Source: a bacterium
GTDB taxonomy: Bacteria > Desulfobacterota > Binatia > UBA12015
Direction: 5' to 3'
Assembly (NCBI GenBank): GCA_029976905.1
Contig: JAPOLW010000060.1
Coordinates: 1-12,293, forward strand
Length of the DNA: 12,293 nucleotides
Shown here: one piece after another, positions 5,575 to 12,293 of the stretch
Layout: every line of letters starts with the position of its first letter
Numbering within the stretch: the first letter of the stretch is position 1
Made by a program: the position numbers and the translations under genes
Notes under the pieces: model-generated
What the model was told of the DNA's origin: nothing
The model's database searches: none
The model's input: the letters and a program-made list of their open reading frames with translations, nothing else

Positions 5575-8100
5575 ATGCCCAGCCCCGACGACCGCAGCGC
5601 ACAGGACGGCCGACAGGACGCGAAACCGGTGAACAGGGGCCGCGTGGAGGTCGCCGTGGTCGGGTCCCGGACGCCACGCCCGACGCTGACCTACGAGGTC
5701 CCCGTCGCACTCGCCGACGACCTCGGTCCCGGGACGGCGGTCGAGGTGCCGCTCGGTCGTCGGCGCGCATTCGGCTACGTCATCGAGCCCTCCAGCGGCC
5801 CTCCCCCGCCGGGCCTGCGGCCGATCGCGGCGCGCGTCGCCGGCGCGAGCGTGACTGCGGAATTGATCGAGCTGACGGCCTGGGCGGCCCGGTACTACCA
5901 GGTCCCCCTTCCCCTGCTTCTCAATGCGGTCCTCCCCCCCGGGGTTCGACGTCGAACCCGACGGCACGTCTTCCCGGCGGACCGGAGCGGCTCCGACCCG
6001 GGGCCCGCTCCGGAGCCCCCCCTCCTACCCGGAGTCGCCCGAGCCCCGACTCCGGCGCGGCCCCTCGCCCAACAGATCCTCGAACGCCTGGGCCCCGCCG
6101 GACTCGACGTGACCCAGTTGCGCAGCGACCTGGGCCGCGGCGTCGACGCCGCCGTCCGCCGTCTCGCCGCCGCCGGCCGCGTTCGCGTCGAAGACGTCTC
6201 GATCGAGCGGCGCGAGGAGAGCCATCCGCTGCTGGCCGGCGACGCCGAGGCCGACCTCTCCCGCGCGCCACGGCAGGCGGCGATCCACGCCTTCATGGTC
6301 CAGCGTCGCCCCCACCCGGTTTCGCGCGCCGAAATCGAGCTGCGCTTTCCCCGCTCCGGGGACGCCGTGCGGCGCCTGATCGCGCGCGGTCTGCTGCGCA
6401 ACGCCCTGGACGAACGACGACACCGGCCGTCCCCCGATCGGCCCGCAGGACCGCCGTTGAACGAGGAGCAGGCCGAGGCGCTGAGCGCCATCGAAAGAGG
6501 GCTCGATGACTTCGCCACGTTCTTGCTGTTCGGCGTCACGGCCAGCGGCAAGACCGAAGTCTATCTGCGCGCCGCGGCCACCGTCCGCGCCCGCGGCCGC
6601 AGCGTGCTGCTGCTCGTGCCGGAGATCGGCCTCACACCGCAACTCATCGCGCAGGCGAACCAACGCTTCCCCGGCGAGGTCGCCGTCCTGCACAGCGCAC
6701 TCCCCGACACCGCGCGATCGCGAACCTGGCTCGACATCGCGGCCGGCCGCAGCCCCGTCGTGATCGGTGCCCGCTCGGCCGTCTTCGCTCCCCTACCGGA
6801 CCCGGGCCTGATCGTGGTCGACGAGGAGCACGACGCAGCCTACAAGCAGGAAGAATCCCCCCGATACCAGGGACGCGACGTCGCCGTCATGCGCGCCAAG
6901 CGCCTCGGGATCCCGATCGTGCTGGCCTCCGCCACGCCCTCGCTCGAAAGTTGGCAGGCCGCACGCAGCGGCCGTTACCGTCTGCTCGATCTCCCCCGCC
7001 GGGCGACACCCGCCCCCCTTCCGAGCGTCGAAAGCATCGATCTGCGCGATCCCGCCCATCGCTTTCGCAACGACACCAGGAGCGATCAGCCGGACCGGCC
7101 CGGGCCCCTGTCGCCCCCGCTCGAGGAAGCCCTCGTGGAGAACTACCGGGCGGGGGAGCAGAGTCTACTCTTTCTGAATCGGCGCGGCTTTGCGCGCTTC
7201 ATCCAGTGCGAGGACTGCGGCCGGGTCGAGGACTGCCCGCATTGTAGCGTCAGCCTCACGCTGCACCGTTCCCGCGGCATCGCGACCTGCCATCACTGTG
7301 GGTTCACGCGCACGCCCCGTTCGCGTTGCCCCGATTGCGGAGCGATGGTCGTCGGCCGCAGCTTCGGCACCGAACAGGTGGAAAGCGCCGTGAGAACGCT
7401 GCTTCCGGCTGCGCGCGTCGCCCGACTCGACCGTGACACCGGGGGCTCGCCGGGATTCGTCGAGGAGACCATGGGCGCCTGGCGCCAGGGCGAACTGGAC
7501 GTCCTGGTCGGCACACAGATGATCGCGAAGGGACACGACGCGCCCGGCGTCACCTTGATCGGCGTCATCCTCGCCGATGCTTCGCTCCATTTCCCGGACT
7601 TCCGCGCCAGCGAGCGGACCTTTCAGTTGCTCGCCCAGGTCGCCGGCCGAGCCGGACGGGGACACAAGCCCGGGCGCGTGCTCGTCCAGACGCGGCAACC
7701 CGATCACCCAAGCCTGATCGCCGCCGCGGCGCACGACTTCCGGGCCTTCGCGGCGGGCGAATTACGCGCCCGACATGAATTGAACTATCCCCCGTTCGGC
7801 CGACTCGCGCGCATCCTCGTCGAAGGGGAAGCCGAGGCCGTCGAGCAGGACGCCCTGCGGCTCGCGGAGCGCTTACGCGCCGCCGCGCAGGCCACCGCGG
7901 CGGCGACCGGGAGCGGCGTCGAGGTCCTCGGGCCCGCGCCCGCCCCTCTCGAACGCCTGCGCGGCCGGCAGCGTGTGCAGATCCTGCTCAAGGGCCTCAC
8001 CAGCCGCTCCCTGGCCCGGGTGCTCGCAGCCTGCCAGGAGCCGCGTGCACGCGCCGGCCTCCGGGTCCTCGTCGACGTCGACCCGACGAGCATGATGTGA
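5575..8100 (+). CDS. priA: Primosomal protein N' (replication restart helicase PriA)
   Basis: ATP-dependent 3'-5' superfamily 2 helicase that recognises stalled or collapsed forks and starts reloading of the replicative helicase; 841 residues. An N-terminal DNA-binding domain (about 22-120) is followed by a winged-helix-like segment (about 160-280). The helicase core has Walker A GVTASGKTEVY (320-330), motif II DEEH (416-419), the segment ending ASATPSLES (451-459), and GRAGRG (691-696). Eight cysteines form the two zinc sites inserted in the second helicase lobe: C545, C548, C554, C557, C572, C575, C585 and C588, all present. The ATG at 5575 is the first plausible start, with a GAGTAAGAG about 11 bases before it. 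A GTG at 5629 would remove 18 variable residues and is an alternative. Residues 128-165 are Pro/Arg-rich and probably a disordered linker, which makes the protein a little longer than E. coli PriA (732). Confidence 0.97.
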   Translation: MPSPDDRSAQDGRQDAKPVNRGRVEVAVVGSRTPRPTLTYEVPVALADDLGPGTAVEVPLGRRRAFGYVIEPSSGPPPPGLRPIAARVAGASVTAELIELTAWAARYYQVPLPLLLNAVLPPGVRRRTRRHVFPADRSGSDPGPAPEPPLLPGVARAPTPARPLAQQILERLGPAGLDVTQLRSDLGRGVDAAVRRLAAAGRVRVEDVSIERREESHPLLAGDAEADLSRAPRQAAIHAFMVQRRPHPVSRAEIELRFPRSGDAVRRLIARGLLRNALDERRHRPSPDRPAGPPLNEEQAEALSAIERGLDDFATFLLFGVTASGKTEVYLRAAATVRARGRSVLLLVPEIGLTPQLIAQANQRFPGEVAVLHSALPDTARSRTWLDIAAGRSPVVIGARSAVFAPLPDPGLIVVDEEHDAAYKQEESPRYQGRDVAVMRAKRLGIPIVLASATPSLESWQAARSGRYRLLDLPRRATPAPLPSVESIDLRDPAHRFRNDTRSDQPDRPGPLSPPLEEALVENYRAGEQSLLFLNRRGFARFIQCEDCGRVEDCPHCSVSLTLHRSRGIATCHHCGFTRTPRSRCPDCGAMVVGRSFGTEQVESAVRTLLPAARVARLDRDTGGSPGFVEETMGAWRQGELDVLVGTQMIAKGHDAPGVTLIGVILADASLHFPDFRASERTFQLLAQVAGRAGRGHKPGRVLVQTRQPDHPSLIAAAAHDFRAFAAGELRARHELNYPPFGRLARILVEGEAEAVEQDALRLAERLRAAAQATAAATGSGVEVLGPAPAPLERLRGRQRVQILLKGLTSRSLARVLAACQEPRARAGLRVLVDVDPTSMM

Positions 8101-8144
8101 GCGTAGAAACCGCACGCCGCCCCCGGAACCCCAAGCCCGACGGG

Positions 8145-8176
8145 CCCCCCGGCGCCGACCCCAGAGCCGCGGGGGG
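8145..8176. terminator. GC-rich hairpin between priA and def (possible weak terminator)
   Basis: CCCCCCG at 8145-8151 pairs with CGGGGGG at 8170-8176 around an 18-base loop, giving a 7-bp all-GC stem. A few more pairs are possible if the right arm bulges. No T-run follows, so it is not a standard intrinsic terminator. In GC-rich sequence such a stem can also arise by chance. It lies in the only sizeable gap of the rightward cluster, where a transcription boundary would make sense. Confidence 0.25.
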
Positions 8177-8209
8177 AACGCGCGAGGTGCGCTTTTCAGA
8201 CCTGGCTGG

Positions 8210-8215
8210 TATGAA
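8210..8215 (+). promoter_or_regulatory. Candidate extended -10 element upstream of def
   Basis: TGGTATGAA (8207-8215) resembles an extended -10 box (TGn followed by TATGAA). It sits in the one AT-leaning patch of the 127-base priA-def gap. There is no good -35 hexamer at the right distance. Transcription from here would start only a few bases before the def ATG at 8228, which implies a nearly leaderless message; no clear Shine-Dalgarno precedes that ATG. This is a weak call. Confidence 0.22.
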
Positions 8216-8227
8216 ATCACTCCGGTC

Positions 8228-8785
8228 ATGGCGATTCGCAAGATCCTCACGTTCCCCGACACCTTCCTGAAAAAAGAGGCCTCCGACGTCGAGAACATCG
8301 ACGGGCGCCTGGTGGAAGCGATGGACGACCTCGCCCAGACCATGTACGCGGCGCCCGGCATTGGTCTGGCCGCTCCCCAGGTCGGCCTCGACGAACGGGT
8401 GATCGTCGTCGACATCGGCGAAGAAGACGAGTCCGGCGAGCAGGGGCGGGATCTCATCGAGGTCATCAATCCGGTCATCACCGAAGAAGAAGGCGAGATC
8501 GTCTGGGAAGAAGGCTGCCTTTCGGTGATCGACTTCCGGGCCGAGGTCACGCGCGCCAATCGGATCCTGGTCCAGGGTTGGGACCGCAATCAGAAGGAAA
8601 TCTCGATCGAGGCCGAAGGGCTGCTCGCCGTCGCTCTGCAACACGAGATCGACCACCTCGACGGCACGCTCTTTCTCGACCACCTCAGTCGTCTCAAGCG
8701 CGACATGTACACCCGACGGGTCAAGAAAGCCCTGCGTGAAGGTCGCCCCATCGCGCGCGACACAGAGGACGACGGCAACTCTTGA
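8228..8785 (+). CDS. def: Peptide deformylase
   Basis: Metalloenzyme that removes the formyl group from the N-terminal formyl-methionine of new proteins; 185 residues. All three family motifs are visible: GIGLAAPQ (44-51), EGCLS (95-99, metal ligand Cys97), and QHEIDH (138-143, ligands His139 and His143, catalytic Glu140). The opening IRKILTFPDTFLKKEA is typical of deformylases. The position after EGCLSV, usually proline, is Ile101 here. An acidic, Gly-containing stretch (64-73) sits in the loop before the second motif. The tail after about 165 is basic, then acidic. The ATG at 8228 gives the standard N-terminus but lacks an obvious Shine-Dalgarno. The TGA overlaps the proposed fmt TTG by 4 bases (TTGA), so the two formyl-cycle genes are probably co-translated. 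Confidence 0.97.
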   Translation: MAIRKILTFPDTFLKKEASDVENIDGRLVEAMDDLAQTMYAAPGIGLAAPQVGLDERVIVVDIGEEDESGEQGRDLIEVINPVITEEEGEIVWEEGCLSVIDFRAEVTRANRILVQGWDRNQKEISIEAEGLLAVALQHEIDHLDGTLFLDHLSRLKRDMYTRRVKKALREGRPIARDTEDDGNS

Positions 8786-9750
8786 GCGGGGTTCTTTTGC
8801 CGGCACTCCCGCCGGCGCCATTGCGCGTCGTCTTCCTTGGAACGCCGGAGTTTGCCGCCACCATTCTCCACGCCCTCATCGTCGGCCGCGACGACGTCGT
8901 CGGTGTCTTCAGCCGACCGGATGCATCCCGCGGACGCGGCCTCGCGCAGACGGCTCCACCCACCAAGAGGCTGGCGATCGAAAACGGGATCCCCGTCCAC
9001 CAGCCGCATACCTGGAAGAACGGACAGGCCATCGACGCCCTCCGGGCTCTGCAGCCGGACCTCGCGGTCGTCGCGGCCTATGGACGCCTTCTTCCGCAGG
9101 CCGCTCTCGACGTGCCCCGCTTCGGCTGCATCAACGTGCACGCCTCTCTGCTCCCCCGATGGCGCGGCGCCGACCCGATCCGACGCGCGATCCTCGAGGG
9201 TGATGAAACCACCGGCGTAACCATCATGCAGATGGTTCTCGAAATGGACGCGGGGGACATCCTCCATCAGCGGCCACAGGCGATCACACCGGACGACACG
9301 GGCGACAGCCTCGAGGAAAATCTCGCGGCGCTCGGCGCCGAGACGCTCGGCGAAGCGCTGGCCCTCTGGCGCGCCGGCCGGCTCGAGTCCCGCGCGCAGG
9401 AAGCAGAGCGGGTGACCTTCGCGCCTCCCGTGCAGAAGAGCGATGGCCGGATCGACTGGACGTGTGCGGCCGCCATCATCGAACGCGCCACGCGCGCACT
9501 CGCACCGTGGCCCTGTGCCACGACCGCGCGCGCGGGCCAACTCCTGAAAGTCTGGCGCGCCCGGGTCGAAGAGGCCCCCGCGGCGCGGGCGGGAACCGTG
9601 ATCTCCGTCGACCGGGACGGACCGCTGATCGCGACCGGCGAGGGTGGTCTGCGCCTCATCGAAGTCCAGGCGGCCGGCAAACGTCGCATGGCGGCCGCCG
9701 ACTGGGCGCGCGGCGCGCGGGTAGAGCCGGGCGAGATCCTTGCCGACTAG
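8782..9750 (+). CDS. fmt: Methionyl-tRNA formyltransferase
   Basis: Transfers a formyl group from 10-formyl-tetrahydrofolate to Met-tRNA(fMet), making the bacterial initiator tRNA; up to 322 residues. The Rossmann-like catalytic domain starts with LRVVFLGTPEFA (14-25). The active-site signature INVHASLLPRWRGADPI (117-133) carries Asn118 and His120, and Asp159 (in MDAGDIL) completes the catalytic set. A linker with FAPPVQKSDGRIDW (213-226) leads to the C-terminal tRNA-binding domain (about 227-322). RWRGADPI has Asp131 where RWRGAAPI is usual. The start is uncertain: the TTG at 8782 overlaps the def stop, the TTG at 8797 has a G-rich site (GAGCGGGG) just before it, and the TTG at 8821 would give the shortest typical Fmt N-terminus. 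There is no ATG option before the first motif. The end overlaps rsmB by 11 bases. Confidence 0.96.
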   Translation: MSGVLLPALPPAPLRVVFLGTPEFAATILHALIVGRDDVVGVFSRPDASRGRGLAQTAPPTKRLAIENGIPVHQPHTWKNGQAIDALRALQPDLAVVAAYGRLLPQAALDVPRFGCINVHASLLPRWRGADPIRRAILEGDETTGVTIMQMVLEMDAGDILHQRPQAITPDDTGDSLEENLAALGAETLGEALALWRAGRLESRAQEAERVTFAPPVQKSDGRIDWTCAAAIIERATRALAPWPCATTARAGQLLKVWRARVEEAPAARAGTVISVDRDGPLIATGEGGLRLIEVQAAGKRRMAAADWARGARVEPGEILAD

Positions 9751-11077
9751 AGCGCGCAAACCGGCCCACCTCCGTCGGACTGCGCTCGACATCCTGATGC
9801 GGGTCGAGGACGGTGCCCACCTCGACGCTCTGCTCGGGCCGACGGTGGCGGCCATCGACGATCCGCGCGACGCCGCCTTGCTGACGCGACTGGTCTACGG
9901 CGTCGCGACCTGGCGTCTGCGCCTGGACTGGACACTCGCGGCCTTTGCCTCGCGCCCTCTCGACGACTTCGAGCCAGCGGTTCGGACCGCTCTCCGCCTT
10001 GGCCTGCTCCAGCTGTGGCTCCTCGACCGGATTCCTCCCCACGCCGCCGTCGACACCAGTGTCGAGGCGGCCAAGGCGATCTCCCCGGGCGGGGCGCGGG
10101 TGGTCAACGCCATCCTGCGCCGCGCCATCCGGGACGGAGAACGACCGCCGCCCACGCAGAGCGACGACCCCGCCGGCCACCTGGCGATCACCCTTTCCCA
10201 TCCGCAATGGCTGGTCGAACTCTGGATCGAACAATTTGGCGCCAGCCGAACGCGTACTCTCCTGGAGGCCAACAATCAGCCGGGACCGTCGTCGTTCCGC
10301 GTCGATCTCCGCCGGACGACCCGCGACGCGATTCTGGCGACCATCGCGGCGCGCGGCATCCCAGCGCGCGCCGATCCCTTCACCCCCACCGCGATCACCA
10401 TCGACGGGCCCGTTTCCGCCCTCACCGACATCGAGGGAATCGATGCGCAGGGAGTCGCCTCGCAGATCGTCGCGCGCCTCGTGGCCCCCGAGGAGAACGA
10501 GCGCATCCTCGATCTATGCGCGGCTCCGGGCGGCAAGGCGTCGGCCCTCGCCGAAGTCCTCGAGCACGGACTCGTGGTCGCCAGCGATCGCGCTCGCGCA
10601 GGCGTCGCGCGATCGGGCGCGCGTCGGACGGGCCGGCCGGTGCTCGGCGTCGTCCGCGCCGATGGGACCCACCCCCCCTACGCCGCCGGGGCATTCGACG
10701 CGGTTCTGGTCGATGCGCCGTGCTCGGGGCTGGGCACCCTACGCGCTCATCCCGAACTTCGCTGGCGACGGGGCCCGGGCGACGTCTCGCGTCTGGCGCG
10801 TCTGCAACAAGCCTTGCTCGACGCGGCCGCGACGCTGGTGCGGCCCGGCGGTCGCCTGATCTACGCCACCTGCACTCTCGTCCGCGAGGAAAATGAAGAC
10901 AATGTCTCCCGCTTCCTCGACGACCACCGGTCCTGGTCCCAGATCGACCCGCGGCCGCGGCTCGCCGCGGCCGCCCGCTTCGTAGGCGACGACCTGGCCC
11001 TCCGGACGGCTCCGGACGACGGGGGGCTCGATGGCTTCTTCGCCGTCACCTTGAGAAACGATACCCGCCGGGTATGA
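9740..11077 (+). CDS. rsmB: 16S rRNA (cytosine-967-C5)-methyltransferase
   Basis: SAM-dependent RNA m5C methyltransferase (RsmB/Sun/Fmu); 445 residues. The N-terminal NusB-like RNA-binding domain (about 8-132) includes RIPPHAAVDTSVEAAK (97-112) and VVNAILRR (121-128). The Rossmann methyltransferase domain (about 235-440) has motif I LDLCAAPGGKA (257-267) and DAPCSGLGTLRAHPELRWRR (325-344), whose Cys328 is the release cysteine. YATCTL (375-380) supplies the catalytic Cys378. Both cysteines needed for m5C chemistry are therefore present, and length and order match E. coli RsmB. The start is a TTG at 9740 inside the end of fmt. It is favoured because the next in-frame ATG (9797) would cut into the conserved LRRTALDILMRVEDG helix. 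rpe begins 7 bases after the stop. Confidence 0.96.
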   Translation: MPTRARKPAHLRRTALDILMRVEDGAHLDALLGPTVAAIDDPRDAALLTRLVYGVATWRLRLDWTLAAFASRPLDDFEPAVRTALRLGLLQLWLLDRIPPHAAVDTSVEAAKAISPGGARVVNAILRRAIRDGERPPPTQSDDPAGHLAITLSHPQWLVELWIEQFGASRTRTLLEANNQPGPSSFRVDLRRTTRDAILATIAARGIPARADPFTPTAITIDGPVSALTDIEGIDAQGVASQIVARLVAPEENERILDLCAAPGGKASALAEVLEHGLVVASDRARAGVARSGARRTGRPVLGVVRADGTHPPYAAGAFDAVLVDAPCSGLGTLRAHPELRWRRGPGDVSRLARLQQALLDAAATLVRPGGRLIYATCTLVREENEDNVSRFLDDHRSWSQIDPRPRLAAAARFVGDDLALRTAPDDGGLDGFFAVTLRNDTRRV

Positions 11078-11084
11078 CCACTGC

Positions 11085-11759
11085 GTGCACCACCCGATTC
11101 GCATCGCTCCCTCCATCCTGGCCGCCGACTTCGGACGTCTCGAGCACGAGATCCGCTCCGTCGAAGCGGCCGGTGCCGACCTCATCCACGTCGACGTCAT
11201 GGACGGTCACTTCGTGCCCAACATCACCCTGGGCCCGGTCGTCGTCGAAGGCATCCGGCCAACCACCAGACTCGAACTCGACGTCCACCTCATGATCGAA
11301 AATCCCTGGGACTATCTCGAGCCCTTCGCCAAAGCGGGAGCCGACTCGATCACGGTCCACGTCGAAGCGTGCCCCGATCCGGCCGACACCCTCGACAAAA
11401 TCCACGCTCTCGGAAAACGGGCCGGCATCGTGATGAGCCCGCCGACGCCGGTCGAGTCGGTCGAGCCCTTCCTCGACCTCGTCGAACGCGTGCTCGTCAT
11501 GAGCGTGAATCCCGGCTTCGGCGGCCAGTCGTTCCTGCCCGAGGTGCTCGACAAGACGCGGGCGCTGGCGCGATGGCGCGAGGAGCGGGGCCTGTCCTAC
11601 GACATCGAGATCGACGGCGGCATCAAGGAAACCAATAGCCGAGAGGTCGCGGCGGCAGGCGCCGAAACCCTGGTGGCCGGTTCCGCTGTCTTCGGCGGCA
11701 AGGACTACGCGGCGCGGATCGACGCCATCCGCAGTGCCGCCGAGCAGGGCCGCACCTAG
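11085..11759 (+). CDS. rpe: Ribulose-phosphate 3-epimerase
   Basis: TIM-barrel metalloenzyme that interconverts ribulose 5-phosphate and xylulose 5-phosphate in the pentose phosphate or Calvin pathway; 224 residues, the family norm. Active-site residues are all visible: Ser10 in IAPSILAADF, His35/Asp37/Met39 in HVDVMDGHFVPN (35-46), His68 in DVHLMIENP, and Asp177 in EIDGGI. Phosphate-binding segments MSVNPGFGGQSF (139-150) and AGSAVFGG are also present. The usual NPxTP segment reads SPPTP (118-122). The start is a GTG at 11085, 7 bases after rsmB, which places Ser10 at its normal distance; an ATG at 11074 is out of frame. It ends the rightward cluster ahead of a strong hairpin. Confidence 0.97.
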   Translation: MHHPIRIAPSILAADFGRLEHEIRSVEAAGADLIHVDVMDGHFVPNITLGPVVVEGIRPTTRLELDVHLMIENPWDYLEPFAKAGADSITVHVEACPDPADTLDKIHALGKRAGIVMSPPTPVESVEPFLDLVERVLVMSVNPGFGGQSFLPEVLDKTRALARWREERGLSYDIEIDGGIKETNSREVAAAGAETLVAGSAVFGGKDYAARIDAIRSAAEQGRT

Positions 11760-11762
11760 GCG

Positions 11763-11796
11763 TCGATCGAGCGCGGCCACACCCGCGCTCGATCGA
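11763..11796. terminator. Strong inverted repeat between convergent rpe and histidine kinase genes
   Basis: A perfect 14-bp stem (11763-11776 with 11783-11796) closes a 6-base loop. The core of the left arm is CGATCGAGCGCGG. It starts 4 bases after the rpe stop and ends 13 bases before the stop of the convergent kinase gene, the usual place for a bidirectional terminator. No T-run follows on either strand, so it is not a textbook intrinsic terminator. It may act with Rho, or by blocking RNA decay and readthrough from either side. Confidence 0.7.
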
Positions 11797-11809
11797 TCGG
11801 GACCAAGGC

Positions 11810-12293
11810 TTACGTCGGCGCCAGAGCGGGCGCGCCAAGGACGTCCGTCTGTGAACGGTCCGAGCCGGGCCACGAGCCCCCCGCAGCTCCGCGGGGAATC
11901 CAGAGGCGAAACGAGGTCCCCACCCCGACGCGGCTCTCCAGCTCGACCGTGCCGCCGAGTAGCTCGACGAGGCGGCGAACGATGTAGAGACCAAGCCCCG
12001 CTCCTCCGTGTCGCCGCGAGGAAGAGCCGTCCCCTTGCCGGAAGGATTCGAAGACCACGTCCTGGAGCTCATCGGCAATTCCCGGCCCGGTGTCCTCCAC
12101 CACGAATTCGATCCCCGCGCCCCGTTCGACGGCCGACAAGCAAACCCGTCCCCTTTCGGTGAACTTGAAGGCATTGGTGAGCAGATTGCCGAGCGCCACC
12201 TTGAGCTTGCCTGCGTCCGTCCACACGCAGCCAAGATCCGGAAGGGCCTCCCAGTGGAACTCGACCTGGGACGAGCGCGGCGCCTGCTCGCGC
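11810..12293 (-). CDS. Sensor histidine kinase, C-terminal ATPase domain (5' end beyond right edge)
   Basis: The last 160 residues of a two-component sensor kinase, read leftward from the right edge to a TAA at 11810-11812. The HATPase_c boxes are intact, with positions counted in this fragment: N box ALGNLLTNAFKFTERG (33-48), G1 box VEDTGPGI (65-72), F box VFESFRQG (80-87), and G2 box GGAGLGLYIVRRL (96-108), then GTVELESRVGVGTSFRLWIP. This domain binds ATP and phosphorylates the His in the upstream dimerisation domain, which is outside the window. A tail of about 27 residues after the ATPase domain shows no receiver domain. A GTG at 12224-12226 could be mistaken for a start, but the frame continues upstream with kinase-like sequence. 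The sensory input and partner regulator cannot be seen, so no signal can be assigned. Confidence 0.93.
   Translation of the reverse strand, partial: REQAPRSSQVEFHWEALPDLGCVWTDAGKLKVALGNLLTNAFKFTERGRVCLSAVERGAGIEFVVEDTGPGIADELQDVVFESFRQGDGSSSRRHGGAGLGLYIVRRLVELLGGTVELESRVGVGTSFRLWIPRGAAGGSWPGSDRSQTDVLGAPALAPT

Noticed and set aside
8590..9855. 421-codon minus-strand open frame antisense to def and fmt
   Set aside because: It spans two well-supported genes on the other strand and resembles no family; long antisense frames are expected at this GC content.
11046..11873. 275-codon minus-strand open frame antisense to rpe
   Set aside because: An Asp/Val/Gly-rich shadow that would cross the intergenic hairpin and overlap the kinase gene; no domain seen.
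12224..12226. GTG as a start of a short free-standing ATPase protein
   Set aside because: The frame continues to the window edge with sequence that fits the start of a HATPase domain, and the N box would be too close to the N-terminus for a complete protein.
1..12293. Search for mobile elements, CRISPR repeats, toxin-antitoxin or defence genes, tRNA, rRNA and riboswitches
   Set aside because: No transposase or integrase motifs, spaced direct repeats, cloverleaf-like segments or known riboswitch cores were seen. Apart from short gaps, the window is filled by conserved core genes.

Overview
The window is uniformly GC-rich, with strong G/C preference at third codon positions and several GTG and TTG starts. 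It reads as a contiguous piece of a Gram-negative chromosome. Gene content and order (pilMNOPQ followed by aroK; priA-def-fmt-rsmB-rpe as a second unit) resemble GC-rich proteobacterial and especially delta-proteobacterium-like genomes (Desulfobacterota, Myxococcota and relatives). That placement is an inference from synteny, not from a phylogenetic marker. I see no sign of recent transfer, mobile elements, CRISPR arrays, tRNAs or rRNAs.

The left half (1-5225) is a leftward operon. In transcription order it is pilM, pilN, pilO, pilP, pilQ, then the start of a shikimate kinase gene (aroK) that runs off the left edge. The five pil genes encode the alignment subcomplex and outer-membrane secretin of a type IVa pilus machine. 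PilM is a cytoplasmic actin-like protein that binds the PilN N-terminus. PilN and PilO are inner-membrane bitopic proteins that pair in the periplasm. PilP links them to the secretin PilQ. Each pil gene overlaps the next by 4 nt at a stop/start, so translation is probably coupled along the operon.

The middle (5226-5574) is a 349-base divergent intergenic region with an AT-richer island near 5410-5470. It probably carries the promoters for both directions.

The right half (5575-11759) is a rightward cluster: priA (replication restart helicase), a 127-base gap, then def (peptide deformylase), fmt (Met-tRNA formyltransferase), rsmB (16S rRNA m5C methyltransferase) and rpe (ribulose-phosphate 3-epimerase). 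def and fmt remove and add the formyl group of initiator methionine and overlap by 4 nt. fmt and rsmB overlap by 11 nt, and rpe follows rsmB after 7 nt. A strong 14-bp hairpin at 11763-11796 separates rpe from a convergent sensor histidine kinase gene on the minus strand. Only the C-terminal ATPase domain of that kinase lies in the window.

I found no undescribed biological system: this is a conserved housekeeping and pilus region. The observations worth a second look are modest. PilP has no cysteine and so cannot be a lipoprotein, while PilQ has two cysteines in its N-terminal hydrophobic stretch. Def and Rpe, and possibly Fmt, have substitutions in conserved motifs. The intergenic hairpins lack T-tracts, and the pilM start is ambiguous.
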